The position numbers and the translations under genes were made by a program. A DNA stretch of 42,244 bases, from positions 1 to 42,244 of the forward strand of contig URGW01000037.1 of NCBI GenBank assembly GCA_900547475.1. Reading direction: 5' to 3'. Below the pieces are notes generated by a model that did no database searches, was not told the DNA's origin, and saw nothing but the letters and a program-made list of their open reading frames with translations. Positions 17,043-25,936 of this stretch are shown here, piece by piece; the stretch's first letter is position 1; each line of letters begins with the position of its first letter. This stretch comes from an uncultured Clostridium sp. Lineage in GTDB: Bacteria; Bacillota; Clostridia; Clostridiales; Clostridiaceae.

Positions 17043-17422
17043 AAGAATATAAATTAGGAATGAACCGTGTTACCTTAAGTGGGCATTAGGAGACTTATCT
17101 GATGGAAATTTTATTTAGATAAGTCAAATTGTCATGCCTAAAAATAAGCCATTATTAAAAAAGTTAAAAATGTAGTAAAGAATTAGTATCTATAGGCATA
17201 AGACTCTAAATATTAGGAACTTTTATTGTTTTTTAAAGGAGCATATAAATTTGATATTTATATAAATTTATAAATAAAGTTTAGAGAGGAGTAGAACAAT
17301 ACACGTACTAAAGAAAAATAATTAAGTGATAAAAGGAAGTATCTAAAATATTTCTATTAAAAGGCTACATTTATAGTAAACGATTAAATTGGATGAGAAA
17401 CTAATAATAGGGGGAAAAGAGA
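17043..17422 (+). promoter_or_regulatory. Long structured 5' leader of the beta-galactosidase mRNA
   Basis: This 380-nt stretch has no credible ORF. GACTTATCT (17091-17099) pairs with AGATAAGTC (17116-17124), nested inside GGCAT (17082-17086) pairing with ATGCC (17134-17138). A second AGGCAT at 17193-17198 can compete for the same ATGCCT, giving two mutually exclusive folds. ATAAATTT / AAATTTAT near 17245-17271 forms another hairpin. I recognise no known riboswitch class. The AGGGGGA site at 17408-17414 precedes the start codon. Confidence 0.45.
17375..17388 (+). promoter_or_regulatory. Candidate CcpA cre in the beta-galactosidase leader
   Basis: AGTAAACGATTAAA matches the cre consensus TGWAANCGNTNWCA at 12 of 14 positions, including the central CG, which is rare in this AT-rich DNA. 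It lies downstream of the predicted promoter, so CcpA would act as a roadblock. It shares the 10-mer GTAAACGATT with the minus strand of the site before gpmI. Confidence 0.4.
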
Positions 17423-20400
17423 ATGAAGTATAAAAAGATATTAAGTACTATTTTATCTTTAACACTAATAACTACATCTTCAGGAGTGGCAACATTTGCT
17501 GAAAGTATTGGCAATAAGGTATCAAGGGTTAATATGGCAGAGGTAGGATTTCAACGTTCAACATTATTTAATGATGGATGGAAATTTAATTTAGGGGATG
17601 TACCAGATGCAAAGAATAAAAATTATGATGATGAATCATGGAGAAGTCTAACATTACCACATGATTGGAGTATAGAGCAAGATTTTAACAAAAACTCGCC
17701 ATCAACACATGAAGGTGGATTTTTAGATGGTGGTATTGGATGGTATAGAAAATCATTTGTACTTCCAAAAGAAATGGAAGGAAAAAAGATAACAATTGAT
17801 TTTGATGGAGTTTATATGGATAGTTACATCTATGTAAATGGAGAGCAAGTTGGTAATCATCCTTATGGATATACACCATTTTCATTTGATATAACAGATA
17901 ATTTAATATGTGATGGAGTTACTGAAAATGTAATTTCAGTAAAGGTTAATAATAGACAACCAAGTAGTAGATGGTATTCAGGTAGTGGAATATATAGAGA
18001 TGTTAAACTTACAGTCACAAATAAGGTTTATGTAGAACAATATGGAACATATGTGACTACTCCTAATTTAGAAAGTGAATATGCAAAAGGTAAAGCTACA
18101 GTTAATATAAAAACAGATATAACAAATGAAGAAGGCAGTGATAAAGAAGTTAACTTAATATCAACTATATATGATGCTAAGGGGAACAAGGTTGGAGATA
18201 GTACATCAACACAAGTTATAAATGCCAATAGCACATATAAATATGACCAAAATATAGAGGTTAAAAATCCTGAACTTTGGGGAATTGAAAATCCTTATTT
18301 ATATAGTGTTGTTACAACAGTATTAATTGATAATGAAGTTGTAGATGAATATGAAACAGAATTTGGTATGAGATGGTTTGATGTTACTACTGATAATGGT
18401 TTCTTTTTAAATGGAGAACAAATGAAGCTTGAAGGTGTTTGTATGCACCATGATCAAGGAGCATTAGGGGCAGTTGCAAATGAGGCTGCTATACGAAGAC
18501 AGGTTAAAATATTAAAGGATATGGGAGTAAATTCTATTAGAGTTACACATAATCCGGCAGCACAAGTATTAATAGATATTTGTAATGAAGAGGGAATTTT
18601 ATTAATAGATGAAGCATTTGATACTTGGTATGGTGGTAAGAAGACTTATGATTATGGAAGATTCTTTGAACAAAAATCAATTCATGATGATATGACTTGG
18701 GCTGAATATGATGTTAAACAAATGGTTAATAGAGGTAAAAATGCACCAAGTATAATTATGTGGTCATTAGGAAATGAAATATGGGAATCTAATCAACCTA
18801 AAGCTATAGAAACTGCAAAAAATCTTCAAAGTTGGGTTAAGGAAATAGATACAACACGTCCAACTACATTTGGTGAAGATAAATTCAGAATGGGTGAAGG
18901 AACAGGTGGACATGAGAAGGTAGCAAGTGTATTTGATGTTGTTGGATTTAATTATGCTGAAGCGAATTATGATTCTTTCCATGAAAAGTATCCAGATTGG
19001 GTTTTATATGGATCAGAAACTTCATCAGCAACAAGAAGTAGAGGAGTTTATTCTCATCCAGAAAGTACAAGCAGTCATACACATGATGACTTACAACAAT
19101 CTGACTATGATAATGATCATGTTGGTTGGGGAAGAACTGCAGAAGATGCATGGAAGAGAGATAGAGATAGAGAATATATTTTAGGGGAATATATTTGGAC
19201 TGGGTTTGACTATATAGGAGAACCAACGCCATATTATAGTACGTTCCCAGCTAAATCATCATACTTTGGAGCAATAGATACAGCAGGCTTTGAAAAAGAT
19301 ATATATTATTTCTATCAAAGTCAATGGTCTGATGAGCCAATGGTACACTTATTACCACATTGGAATTGGGAAAATGATAATAGTATAAAGGTTGATGGTA
19401 ATAAAATATTAGTTAAAGCATACACAAATGCAAATAGTGTAGATTTATACTATAACGAAGATGTTAATAGTGATAAATTAGGTACATTAGTTGGAAGTGA
19501 TGAATATGAAGTTACTAATGCTGGTTATAATGGGGAGTATAAAGAAACTGATGATGGTAAGTTACATTTAGAATTTAAAGTTGAATATAAACCAGGTAAA
19601 TTGACAGCTGTTGCAAAAGATGAAAATGGTGAAGAAATTGCGAGAGATGTAGTTAAAACTGCAAGTGAAGCTAAAGCAATAGATTTAAGTGCAGATAGAC
19701 AAGTTATAGAAGCTGATGGATATGATTTATCATATATAACTGTTGATATAGTTGATGAAAATGGAACATTAGTACCAAATGCAAATAATCTAGTTAACTT
19801 TGAGGTTAGTGGTAATGGAGTAATTGTTGGGGTTGATAATGGTAATGCTGCAAGTGTAGAAAGATATAAGGATAATAAGAGGGAAGCTTTTAATGGTAAG
19901 GCTTTAGTAATTGTTCAATCAACTAAGGATGCAGGATCATTCACTCTAACTGCAACAAGTAATGGTTTAACTACTGATACTATAAATGTTTATACAGTAG
20001 AAGAAGAGGATTTAGATCAAAATAAGATTGTTGGATATGATGTTAGTGATATTACAGTTCCTGTAAATGGAAAATTAAATTTACCAGAAGTAGTAACTGC
20101 ATTATATACAGATGGAACTAGAAATGAAGTTAATGTTACTTGGGAAGATATTTCAGAAGATAAATTATCACAAGCTGGAATATTTGAGGTAAGAGGAAGT
20201 ATAGAAAATAGTAATATACCAGTAGTATTGAATGTTATAGTTAGAGACATGATTGGTGCACAAGATGTAAGAATATTAACAGCTGTTGGTAAAGTAGCAA
20301 CTCTTCCTAATACTGTATCATTAGTGTTTAATGACGGAACTACGGAAGATAAGGAAGTTACTTGGGAAAGAGAATTAACAGTAGAAGATGTATTTAAGAT

Positions 20401-23400
20401 TGGAACTGTTGAAATATTAGGAAGTATTGAAGGTATATCTGGAATACAAGCAAAAGCTATAATAGTAGTTTCTGATAATTATGAAGAAAAGAATGTTGCC
20501 TTAAGAGAAAAGGGGGAGTATCCAAAGGCATTTACATCATATTCAGGCCCAGATAATATTAATAATATAAATGATAGTGTAATATCTAAGGGGAATGATC
20601 CTCAAAATAGATGGACAAACTGGGGAAAAGCAAGTCAAGACTATGATGATTATGTAGGGATTGAATTTGATAAAGTGTATACAATAAGCAGAATAGGGCT
20701 TTCATTATATAGTGATAGTGGTGTAGCAATACCAAGTGAAATAATAGTAGAATATTTTGATGGTAATGATTGGATGAAGGTTTCAAATCAAAGTAAGACT
20801 ACTGGATTTACTGTAGAAGATACAGAAGAAATAACTTTTGATGCTATAAATACTACAAAGATAAGAGCTTTACTAAAAGAAGATACAGCACAAAATAAGG
20901 CAGTTGGGCTTACTGAGTTTGAAGTATACTCAAATGTTTTAGTAAGTGAAGGAACAGCGTTATTAAATGATATAAAGGTAAATGGAGGAAGTATAGAAGG
21001 ATTCACAGAAAATAATACAGAATATTCAGTTGTTCTTCCTTATGGTGCTGAAACTCCTGTTGTTTCAGCTACAGCTAAAGATAATGCAAGTGTATTTGTA
21101 GTACCTGCACTTACATCTAATGGAGTAGCAAAAGTTTTAGTGACTGCTGAAGATGGAAGTGTTAAAAATGTATATTCAATTAGATTTAGAGAAGAATCAG
21201 CAAAATTAGAGAATGTAGAAATATCATTATCAAAAGAAGATATAACAGAAGATGATGTTGTTGATATAAATGTAGATGCTAAGTTACAAGATAATAGCAC
21301 AGTAGCAATGTCTAACTTAGATATAAAATACTATGTAACATCTGAAAATAATGGAGAAGCAAAGATAGATGGTAATAAACTTTCAGCATATACAGCCGGT
21401 GATATAAGTTTATATGCAGAAGTAACTTATAAAGGTGTAACAAAAGTTAGTAATACATTAAACTTTACTATTTTAGAAAATACAGCACAAAAAACTGCAA
21501 TAGCATATGAAAAAGTTATTGTTGAAACTGAAAAGGGAGTTAAACCAGAACTTCCAACAAAGGTCAAAGCTACTTTTGATATTGGATTACCAAGAGATGT
21601 AGAAGTAACTTGGGATGAAGTTGACCAATCAAAATATAATGAATATGGTGTATTTGAAGTTAAAGGAACTGTAGAAGGGCAAGAATTAAAGGCAACAGCT
21701 AAAGTTATAGTTAAAGGAATTTCTGCATTAGGAAATGTATCTTTAGTAACTAATGTAGGTGTTGAGCCAAGTTTACCAGATACAGTTAAGGCATATTATA
21801 CAGATGGAAGTACTAAAGATTTATCTGTTGCTTGGGAAGATTATAATAAAGAACTATTATTACAAGAAGGTGTATTTGAAGTAACTGGAGTTGTTGATGG
21901 TGTAAATATTATAGCAAAAGCAAATATCAGAGTTTCTTCTGATATTGTTAAAGGTGATAATATAGCTAGAGCTAGAAATGGATATGATCTTCCAATGGCA
22001 ATTGCATCATATACTAATGATACAAAGGTAGATGCTGCATCTCAAGATAGTATAGAAAAAGTTAATGATGGATTAATAGAACATGATCCAAATTCAGCTA
22101 ATAATAGATGGTCAAATTGGAAGAGAGGAGATAAGAACTCTAGTGAATGGGTTGGAATTATATTTGGAGTTGCAGATCCATTAGAAAGATATATTAACAA
22201 TTTAGAAGTTGATTTCTTTGAAGATAATGGTACAAAGATTCCTAGTAATATAACAATTCAATATTATGTTGGTGATGAAATTGTTAAGCCAGAAAATCCT
22301 GCTCATGTTTTAGAAGAGGCTAATTCACCATTAAATGACGAAAACAATTGGAGAAATGTAACTAATTTAGTTGCAAATCCAAGTTCAACATCAGGTTCAG
22401 ATACTAATTACTACACATTTGATATGGTAAAAACTTATGCATTAAGAATTAAAATGGATGCACAATCAAATATGGGATTAGGTATAACTGAAATTAAGGC
22501 TTTTGAAGAGAGAGTAGTGGCAAATAATGATTTTGAAGTGAAATCTATTAAAGTCAATGGTAATGATTTAGAAGGATTTAATCCAGAAACTTTAGATTAC
22601 TCATTAGCACTTAAGAAAGGTGAAGCTTTACCAGAGATAACAGTAGATGTAAATAATAATGCATCAGTAACAACTGTTTATACAGTGGAAAGTAGTGAAA
22701 AATCTATTTATGCTATTAATGGTAAAGAAGAGCTTGATGTAGTAATTAAGTCAGAAGATGGATTAAAAGAAGTAAGATATACAATTGCAATATCAAGAGA
22801 AGATGAAGAAAATATTATTAATAAATCATTACTACAATACACAATTGAATATGCTGAAAAGGTAAAGGCTGATGGAGCATTAGAAGGTGTAGTTCCTGCA
22901 GTAGTTAGAGAATTTAATGATGCTTTAGAAAATGCTAAGATTGTTTTAGCTAATGAAAAGGCTACTGAAGCAGAAGTGGATGCAATTACTGATAGATTAT
23001 TAAATGCTATTTGGATGTTAGAATTTAAGGGTGGAGATAAAGAAACTCTTAAGTTAAATATCGAGTTAGTAGAGAAGTTGAATAAAAATGATTACACTAA
23101 GGAGTCTTGGGAAAGTCTACAAGAAGAGTTGAATAGAGCAAAAGAAGTATATGAAAATGAAAATGCACTTGTTACTGATATAGAAGAAGCTATTAATAAT
23201 TTACGAAATGCAATAAATGCTTTAGTAAAGAAAGATGTAAATAAGATATTGCTTCAAGAACTTGTAACTATGATAGGTGGATTAAATTCAAATGAATATA
23301 TATACACAACTTGGGAAAATCTAGATAAGAATTTAGAATTAGCTAATAAAGTATTAATAAATGAAGAAGCTACTCAAGAAGAAGTGGATATGGCTTATAA

Positions 23401-23881
23401 TAACTTATTAAGAGCTTACTTAGAATTAAGATTAAAGCCAAGTAAGGATAAACTTGAAGATTTAATAAATAAAGCTGAATCTCTAAATAAAGAAAACTAT
23501 ACAGAGGAAACTTGGGAAAAAGTTGAAGATGCATTAGAAAAGGCAAAAGTAGTTATGGCTAATGAAAATTCAACTGAAGAAGAGATAACGCAAGTTGAAA
23601 ATGAATTAGAAGTAGCAATTGAAGGTTTGATTGCATCAAATTCAGATAATAATGATAATAATTCAAATGGTGGAAATAACAATGGAAACACAAATAATAA
23701 TGGAAATAGCAATGGAACAACAAATAATGGTGGAAATGTAGGTAGTAATACAAATAATAATGGCAATAATGCTACTAATTTACCTAAAACAGGGGCTGCT
23801 ACTTCAGTAGCAACAGTATTAGCATTAGGGTCTTTACTTGTAGGTTGCGGTGCTAGTATGATAAAGAAAAAAGAAGATTAA
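17423..23881 (+). CDS. Sortase-anchored GH2 beta-galactosidase, BgaA-like multimodular
   Basis: GH2 beta-galactosidases release terminal galactose; the wall-anchored BgaA of Streptococcus pneumoniae, of similar size, acts on host N-glycans. This 2152-aa protein has a signal peptide (1 to about 26), a GH2 sugar-binding domain (43-215), an Ig-like domain (203-320) and the TIM barrel (322-640). In the barrel, the acid/base is E452 in SLGNE and the nucleophile E532 in YGSETSS. A DUF4982-like domain (643-740) and further Ig-like domains follow, with four Big_4-like repeats in two pairs (867-1020, 1356-1510). There are also two F5/8-like modules (1021-1170, 1506-1705), two cadherin-like domains (about 1179-1256, 1703-1792) and four FIVAR repeats (1796-2072). 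An Asn/Gly-rich linker leads to LPKTG (2120-2124), a membrane span and KKKED. Linkage specificity cannot be read from sequence; beta-glucuronidase or mannosidase activity is less likely. Confidence 0.9.
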   Translation: MKYKKILSTILSLTLITTSSGVATFAESIGNKVSRVNMAEVGFQRSTLFNDGWKFNLGDVPDAKNKNYDDESWRSLTLPHDWSIEQDFNKNSPSTHEGGFLDGGIGWYRKSFVLPKEMEGKKITIDFDGVYMDSYIYVNGEQVGNHPYGYTPFSFDITDNLICDGVTENVISVKVNNRQPSSRWYSGSGIYRDVKLTVTNKVYVEQYGTYVTTPNLESEYAKGKATVNIKTDITNEEGSDKEVNLISTIYDAKGNKVGDSTSTQVINANSTYKYDQNIEVKNPELWGIENPYLYSVVTTVLIDNEVVDEYETEFGMRWFDVTTDNGFFLNGEQMKLEGVCMHHDQGALGAVANEAAIRRQVKILKDMGVNSIRVTHNPAAQVLIDICNEEGILLIDEAFDTWYGGKKTYDYGRFFEQKSIHDDMTWAEYDVKQMVNRGKNAPSIIMWSLGNEIWESNQPKAIETAKNLQSWVKEIDTTRPTTFGEDKFRMGEGTGGHEKVASVFDVVGFNYAEANYDSFHEKYPDWVLYGSETSSATRSRGVYSHPESTSSHTHDDLQQSDYDNDHVGWGRTAEDAWKRDRDREYILGEYIWTGFDYIGEPTPYYSTFPAKSSYFGAIDTAGFEKDIYYFYQSQWSDEPMVHLLPHWNWENDNSIKVDGNKILVKAYTNANSVDLYYNEDVNSDKLGTLVGSDEYEVTNAGYNGEYKETDDGKLHLEFKVEYKPGKLTAVAKDENGEEIARDVVKTASEAKAIDLSADRQVIEADGYDLSYITVDIVDENGTLVPNANNLVNFEVSGNGVIVGVDNGNAASVERYKDNKREAFNGKALVIVQSTKDAGSFTLTATSNGLTTDTINVYTVEEEDLDQNKIVGYDVSDITVPVNGKLNLPEVVTALYTDGTRNEVNVTWEDISEDKLSQAGIFEVRGSIENSNIPVVLNVIVRDMIGAQDVRILTAVGKVATLPNTVSLVFNDGTTEDKEVTWERELTVEDVFKIGTVEILGSIEGISGIQAKAIIVVSDNYEEKNVALREKGEYPKAFTSYSGPDNINNINDSVISKGNDPQNRWTNWGKASQDYDDYVGIEFDKVYTISRIGLSLYSDSGVAIPSEIIVEYFDGNDWMKVSNQSKTTGFTVEDTEEITFDAINTTKIRALLKEDTAQNKAVGLTEFEVYSNVLVSEGTALLNDIKVNGGSIEGFTENNTEYSVVLPYGAETPVVSATAKDNASVFVVPALTSNGVAKVLVTAEDGSVKNVYSIRFREESAKLENVEISLSKEDITEDDVVDINVDAKLQDNSTVAMSNLDIKYYVTSENNGEAKIDGNKLSAYTAGDISLYAEVTYKGVTKVSNTLNFTILENTAQKTAIAYEKVIVETEKGVKPELPTKVKATFDIGLPRDVEVTWDEVDQSKYNEYGVFEVKGTVEGQELKATAKVIVKGISALGNVSLVTNVGVEPSLPDTVKAYYTDGSTKDLSVAWEDYNKELLLQEGVFEVTGVVDGVNIIAKANIRVSSDIVKGDNIARARNGYDLPMAIASYTNDTKVDAASQDSIEKVNDGLIEHDPNSANNRWSNWKRGDKNSSEWVGIIFGVADPLERYINNLEVDFFEDNGTKIPSNITIQYYVGDEIVKPENPAHVLEEANSPLNDENNWRNVTNLVANPSSTSGSDTNYYTFDMVKTYALRIKMDAQSNMGLGITEIKAFEERVVANNDFEVKSIKVNGNDLEGFNPETLDYSLALKKGEALPEITVDVNNNASVTTVYTVESSEKSIYAINGKEELDVVIKSEDGLKEVRYTIAISREDEENIINKSLLQYTIEYAEKVKADGALEGVVPAVVREFNDALENAKIVLANEKATEAEVDAITDRLLNAIWMLEFKGGDKETLKLNIELVEKLNKNDYTKESWESLQEELNRAKEVYENENALVTDIEEAINNLRNAINALVKKDVNKILLQELVTMIGGLNSNEYIYTTWENLDKNLELANKVLINEEATQEEVDMAYNNLLRAYLELRLKPSKDKLEDLINKAESLNKENYTEETWEKVEDALEKAKVVMANENSTEEEITQVENELEVAIEGLIASNSDNNDNNSNGGNNNGNTNNNGNSNGTTNNGGNVGSNTNNNGNNATNLPKTGAATSVATVLALGSLLVGCGASMIKKKED

Positions 23882-23903
23882 AAATAATATTTATCAATGA
23901 AAT

Positions 23904-23950
23904 AGGCTATCTCAAGGGTTATTAAAAAGTAACCTTGAGATAGCCTTTAA
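23904..23950 (+). terminator. Rho-independent terminator after the beta-galactosidase gene
   Basis: AGGCTATCTCAAGG (23904-23917) pairs with CCTTGAGATAGCCT (23933-23946), and the inner GTTA/TAA pairs extend it. TTTAATTTAT follows. Confidence 0.88.
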
Positions 23951-23990
23951 TTTATATAGTTATTTATTAAATACAAGAATCTTTATACTT

Positions 23991-24046
23991 TCTTAACATG
24001 ATATGTAGATATCTTAATACTATCTTAATTTTCAAAATTATATTAT
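23991..24046 (+). promoter_or_regulatory. kdp promoter region with phased TCTTAA repeats (candidate KdpE site)
   Basis: TCTTAA occurs at 23991, 24012 and 24023, spacings of 21 and 11 nt, so all three face the same side of the helix. OmpR-family regulators, to which KdpE belongs, typically bind such direct repeats. A TATTAT -10 box (24041-24046) follows, and its -35 position would overlap the last repeat, as expected for an activator-dependent promoter. No c-di-AMP (ydaO-type) riboswitch was recognised here. Confidence 0.5.
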
Positions 24047-24078
24047 AGACGTGTAGTAAAAATCAAGGAGGAGTAAAT

Positions 24079-24168
24079 ATGGATGCTTTAGTATTAATAT
24101 CATTCATTTTAGTAGTTTTACTATTATGTTACTTAGTCTATTGCTTAGTCAGGGGGGAAAATCTATGA
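24079..24168 (+). CDS. kdpF: KdpF, small membrane subunit of the potassium ATPase
   Basis: This is a 29-aa, single-span hydrophobic peptide (MDALVLISFILVVLLLCYLV, then YCLVRGENL). KdpF stabilises the KdpABC complex in the membrane. It has a strong AGGAGGAG ribosome-binding site at 24065-24072, and its TGA overlaps the kdpA ATG (ATGA). The position directly before kdpA, the length and the hydrophobic pattern all fit the family, though sequence conservation in KdpF is low. Confidence 0.85.
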   Translation: MDALVLISFILVVLLLCYLVYCLVRGENL

Positions 24169-25907
24169 TTAATGTAATTTTGCAAATAATAATATATACA
24201 GTCATTTTAGTTTTATTAGCAATACCATTAGGTAGATATATGGGGAAAGTATTTTTAGGTGAAAAGGTATTTTTAAGTCCAATAGTAAGGCCTATTGAAA
24301 AATTTTTATATAGAATACTAAAAATCGATGAAGAAAAAGGAATGGGATGGAAGCAATATGCTGCATCTGTACTAATGTTTAATTTATTAGGATTTATAGT
24401 AGTTTATTTATTGCAGGTATTTCAAAAATATTTGCCATTAAACCCAGAAGGTATAGGTAATGTTCCAGCAGATTTGGCTTTTAATACAGCTACAAGTTTT
24501 GCAACAAATACAAATTGGCAAGCTTATAGTGGTGAATCACAATTAAGTTATTTGACTCAAATGTTAGGGTTATCAGTTCAAAACTTTCTTTCAGCAGCAG
24601 TTGGTATTTCAGTATTGATAGCTGTTATAAGAGGATTTATGAAAAGAAAATCAAAGGAAATAGGAAACTTTTGGGTAGATTTAACTAAGTCATTATTATA
24701 TATTTTATTACCACTATCAATAGTAGTTTCTTTATTTTTAGTATCACAAGGTGTTGTTCAAAACTTTAAGCAATATCAAGAAGTTAAATTAATAGATCCA
24801 TATACATTAGAAGATGGTACAGTTATAGATACTCAGATAATTCCAGGTGGACCTGCTGCTAGTCAAATAGCAATTAAACAATTAGGAACAAATGGTGGTG
24901 GATTCTTTGGAGCAAACTCAGCACATCCATTAGAAAATCCAACTTTAGCATCAAATGTAGTTCAAGTTACATCTATATTAGTAATTGCAGTTGCATTATG
25001 TTTTACTTTTGGATATATGGTTAAAGATAAAAAACAGGGACGGGCTATATTCTTGGCAATGTTCATAATTTATGCAATTTCTTTAATTAGCGTTGGAGTT
25101 TTAGAGCAAAAGGCTACACCTCAAATTGAGCAAAATGGAATAGTGGATATTAGTTATTCAGATACACAAGCTGGAGGTAATATGGAAGGGAAAGAGGTTA
25201 GATTTGGTATAGCAAGTTCTTCTTTCTGGGCTGTTACAACAACAGCAGCTTCAAATGGATCAGTAAATTCAATGCATGATTCTTATACTCCATTGAGTGG
25301 AGGAATAATAATGTTATTAATGCAATTAGGTGAAGTAATATTCGGTGGAGTGGGTTCAGGATTATACGGAATGTTAGCATTTGTAATTATGACAGTATTT
25401 ATTTCAGGTCTTATGGTGGGGAGAACGCCAGAGTATTTAGGTAAGAAAATAGAACCTTTTGAGATGAAAATGGCATCATTAGCAGTAATAACTACACCAT
25501 TAATAGTAGTTATAGGCACGGCTATAGCATGTGTAATACCTGGAATACAAGATAATCTAAATAATGGAGGAGCACACGGATTTTCAGAAATTCTATATGC
25601 ACTTTCTTCAGTAGGTAATAATAATGGTAGTGCATTTGCTGGATTTGGAGCGAATACAGTTCCATTAAATATTTTATTTGGAATAGCAATGATATTGGCT
25701 AGGTTTATACCAATATTATTAGTTCTTGCAATAGCAGGCTCATTAGCGTCTAAAAAATATATACCAAGTTCTTCAGGTACATTAGCAACAAATAATGGGG
25801 TATTTGTAACATTATTAATAATTGTTGTATTAATGATAGGAGCATTAAGCTTCTTTCCAGCATTAGCTTTGGGGCCAATAGTAGAACATTTACAGATGTT
25901 ATTTTAG
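24165..25907 (+). CDS. kdpA: Potassium-transporting ATPase, K+-channel-like subunit KdpA
   Basis: KdpA is the potassium-selective membrane subunit of the high-affinity Kdp pump. The 580-aa protein has about ten hydrophobic spans and the four pore-loop regions of the family, including TSFATNTNWQAYSGE, TNGGGFFGANSAHP (from about residue 242), TTTAASNGSVNSMH and SSVGNNNGSAFAGFG. An upstream in-frame ATG (24126) lies within kdpF and lacks a ribosome-binding site. The ATG at 24165 sits behind AGGGGGG (24151-24156) and gives the usual N-terminus MINVILQII, so I use it. kdpB begins 29 nt downstream. No substitution of a key pore residue was noticed. Confidence 0.97.
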   Translation: MINVILQIIIYTVILVLLAIPLGRYMGKVFLGEKVFLSPIVRPIEKFLYRILKIDEEKGMGWKQYAASVLMFNLLGFIVVYLLQVFQKYLPLNPEGIGNVPADLAFNTATSFATNTNWQAYSGESQLSYLTQMLGLSVQNFLSAAVGISVLIAVIRGFMKRKSKEIGNFWVDLTKSLLYILLPLSIVVSLFLVSQGVVQNFKQYQEVKLIDPYTLEDGTVIDTQIIPGGPAASQIAIKQLGTNGGGFFGANSAHPLENPTLASNVVQVTSILVIAVALCFTFGYMVKDKKQGRAIFLAMFIIYAISLISVGVLEQKATPQIEQNGIVDISYSDTQAGGNMEGKEVRFGIASSSFWAVTTTAASNGSVNSMHDSYTPLSGGIIMLLMQLGEVIFGGVGSGLYGMLAFVIMTVFISGLMVGRTPEYLGKKIEPFEMKMASLAVITTPLIVVIGTAIACVIPGIQDNLNNGGAHGFSEILYALSSVGNNNGSAFAGFGANTVPLNILFGIAMILARFIPILLVLAIAGSLASKKYIPSSSGTLATNNGVFVTLLIIVVLMIGALSFFPALALGPIVEHLQMLF

Positions 25908-25936
25908 TATAATGTAAAAGAAAGAGGGAATTTGCT

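Noticed and set aside
17059..17088. Short leader-peptide ORF (ATG AAC CGT ... TAG, 9 codons)
   Set aside because: It has no Shine-Dalgarno at useful spacing and no run of regulatory codons, so it is probably chance.
17043..17160. c-di-GMP-II or other known riboswitch in the beta-galactosidase leader
   Set aside because: The GGGCAT...ATGCC pairing looked superficially similar, but I could not find the conserved GGAAA and ACCGACC-type elements, so no class is assigned.
23640..23770. Asn-rich AATAAT repeat tract as a microsatellite or CRISPR-like repeat
   Set aside because: It encodes the low-complexity Asn/Gly linker before LPKTG in frame, and its units are irregular.
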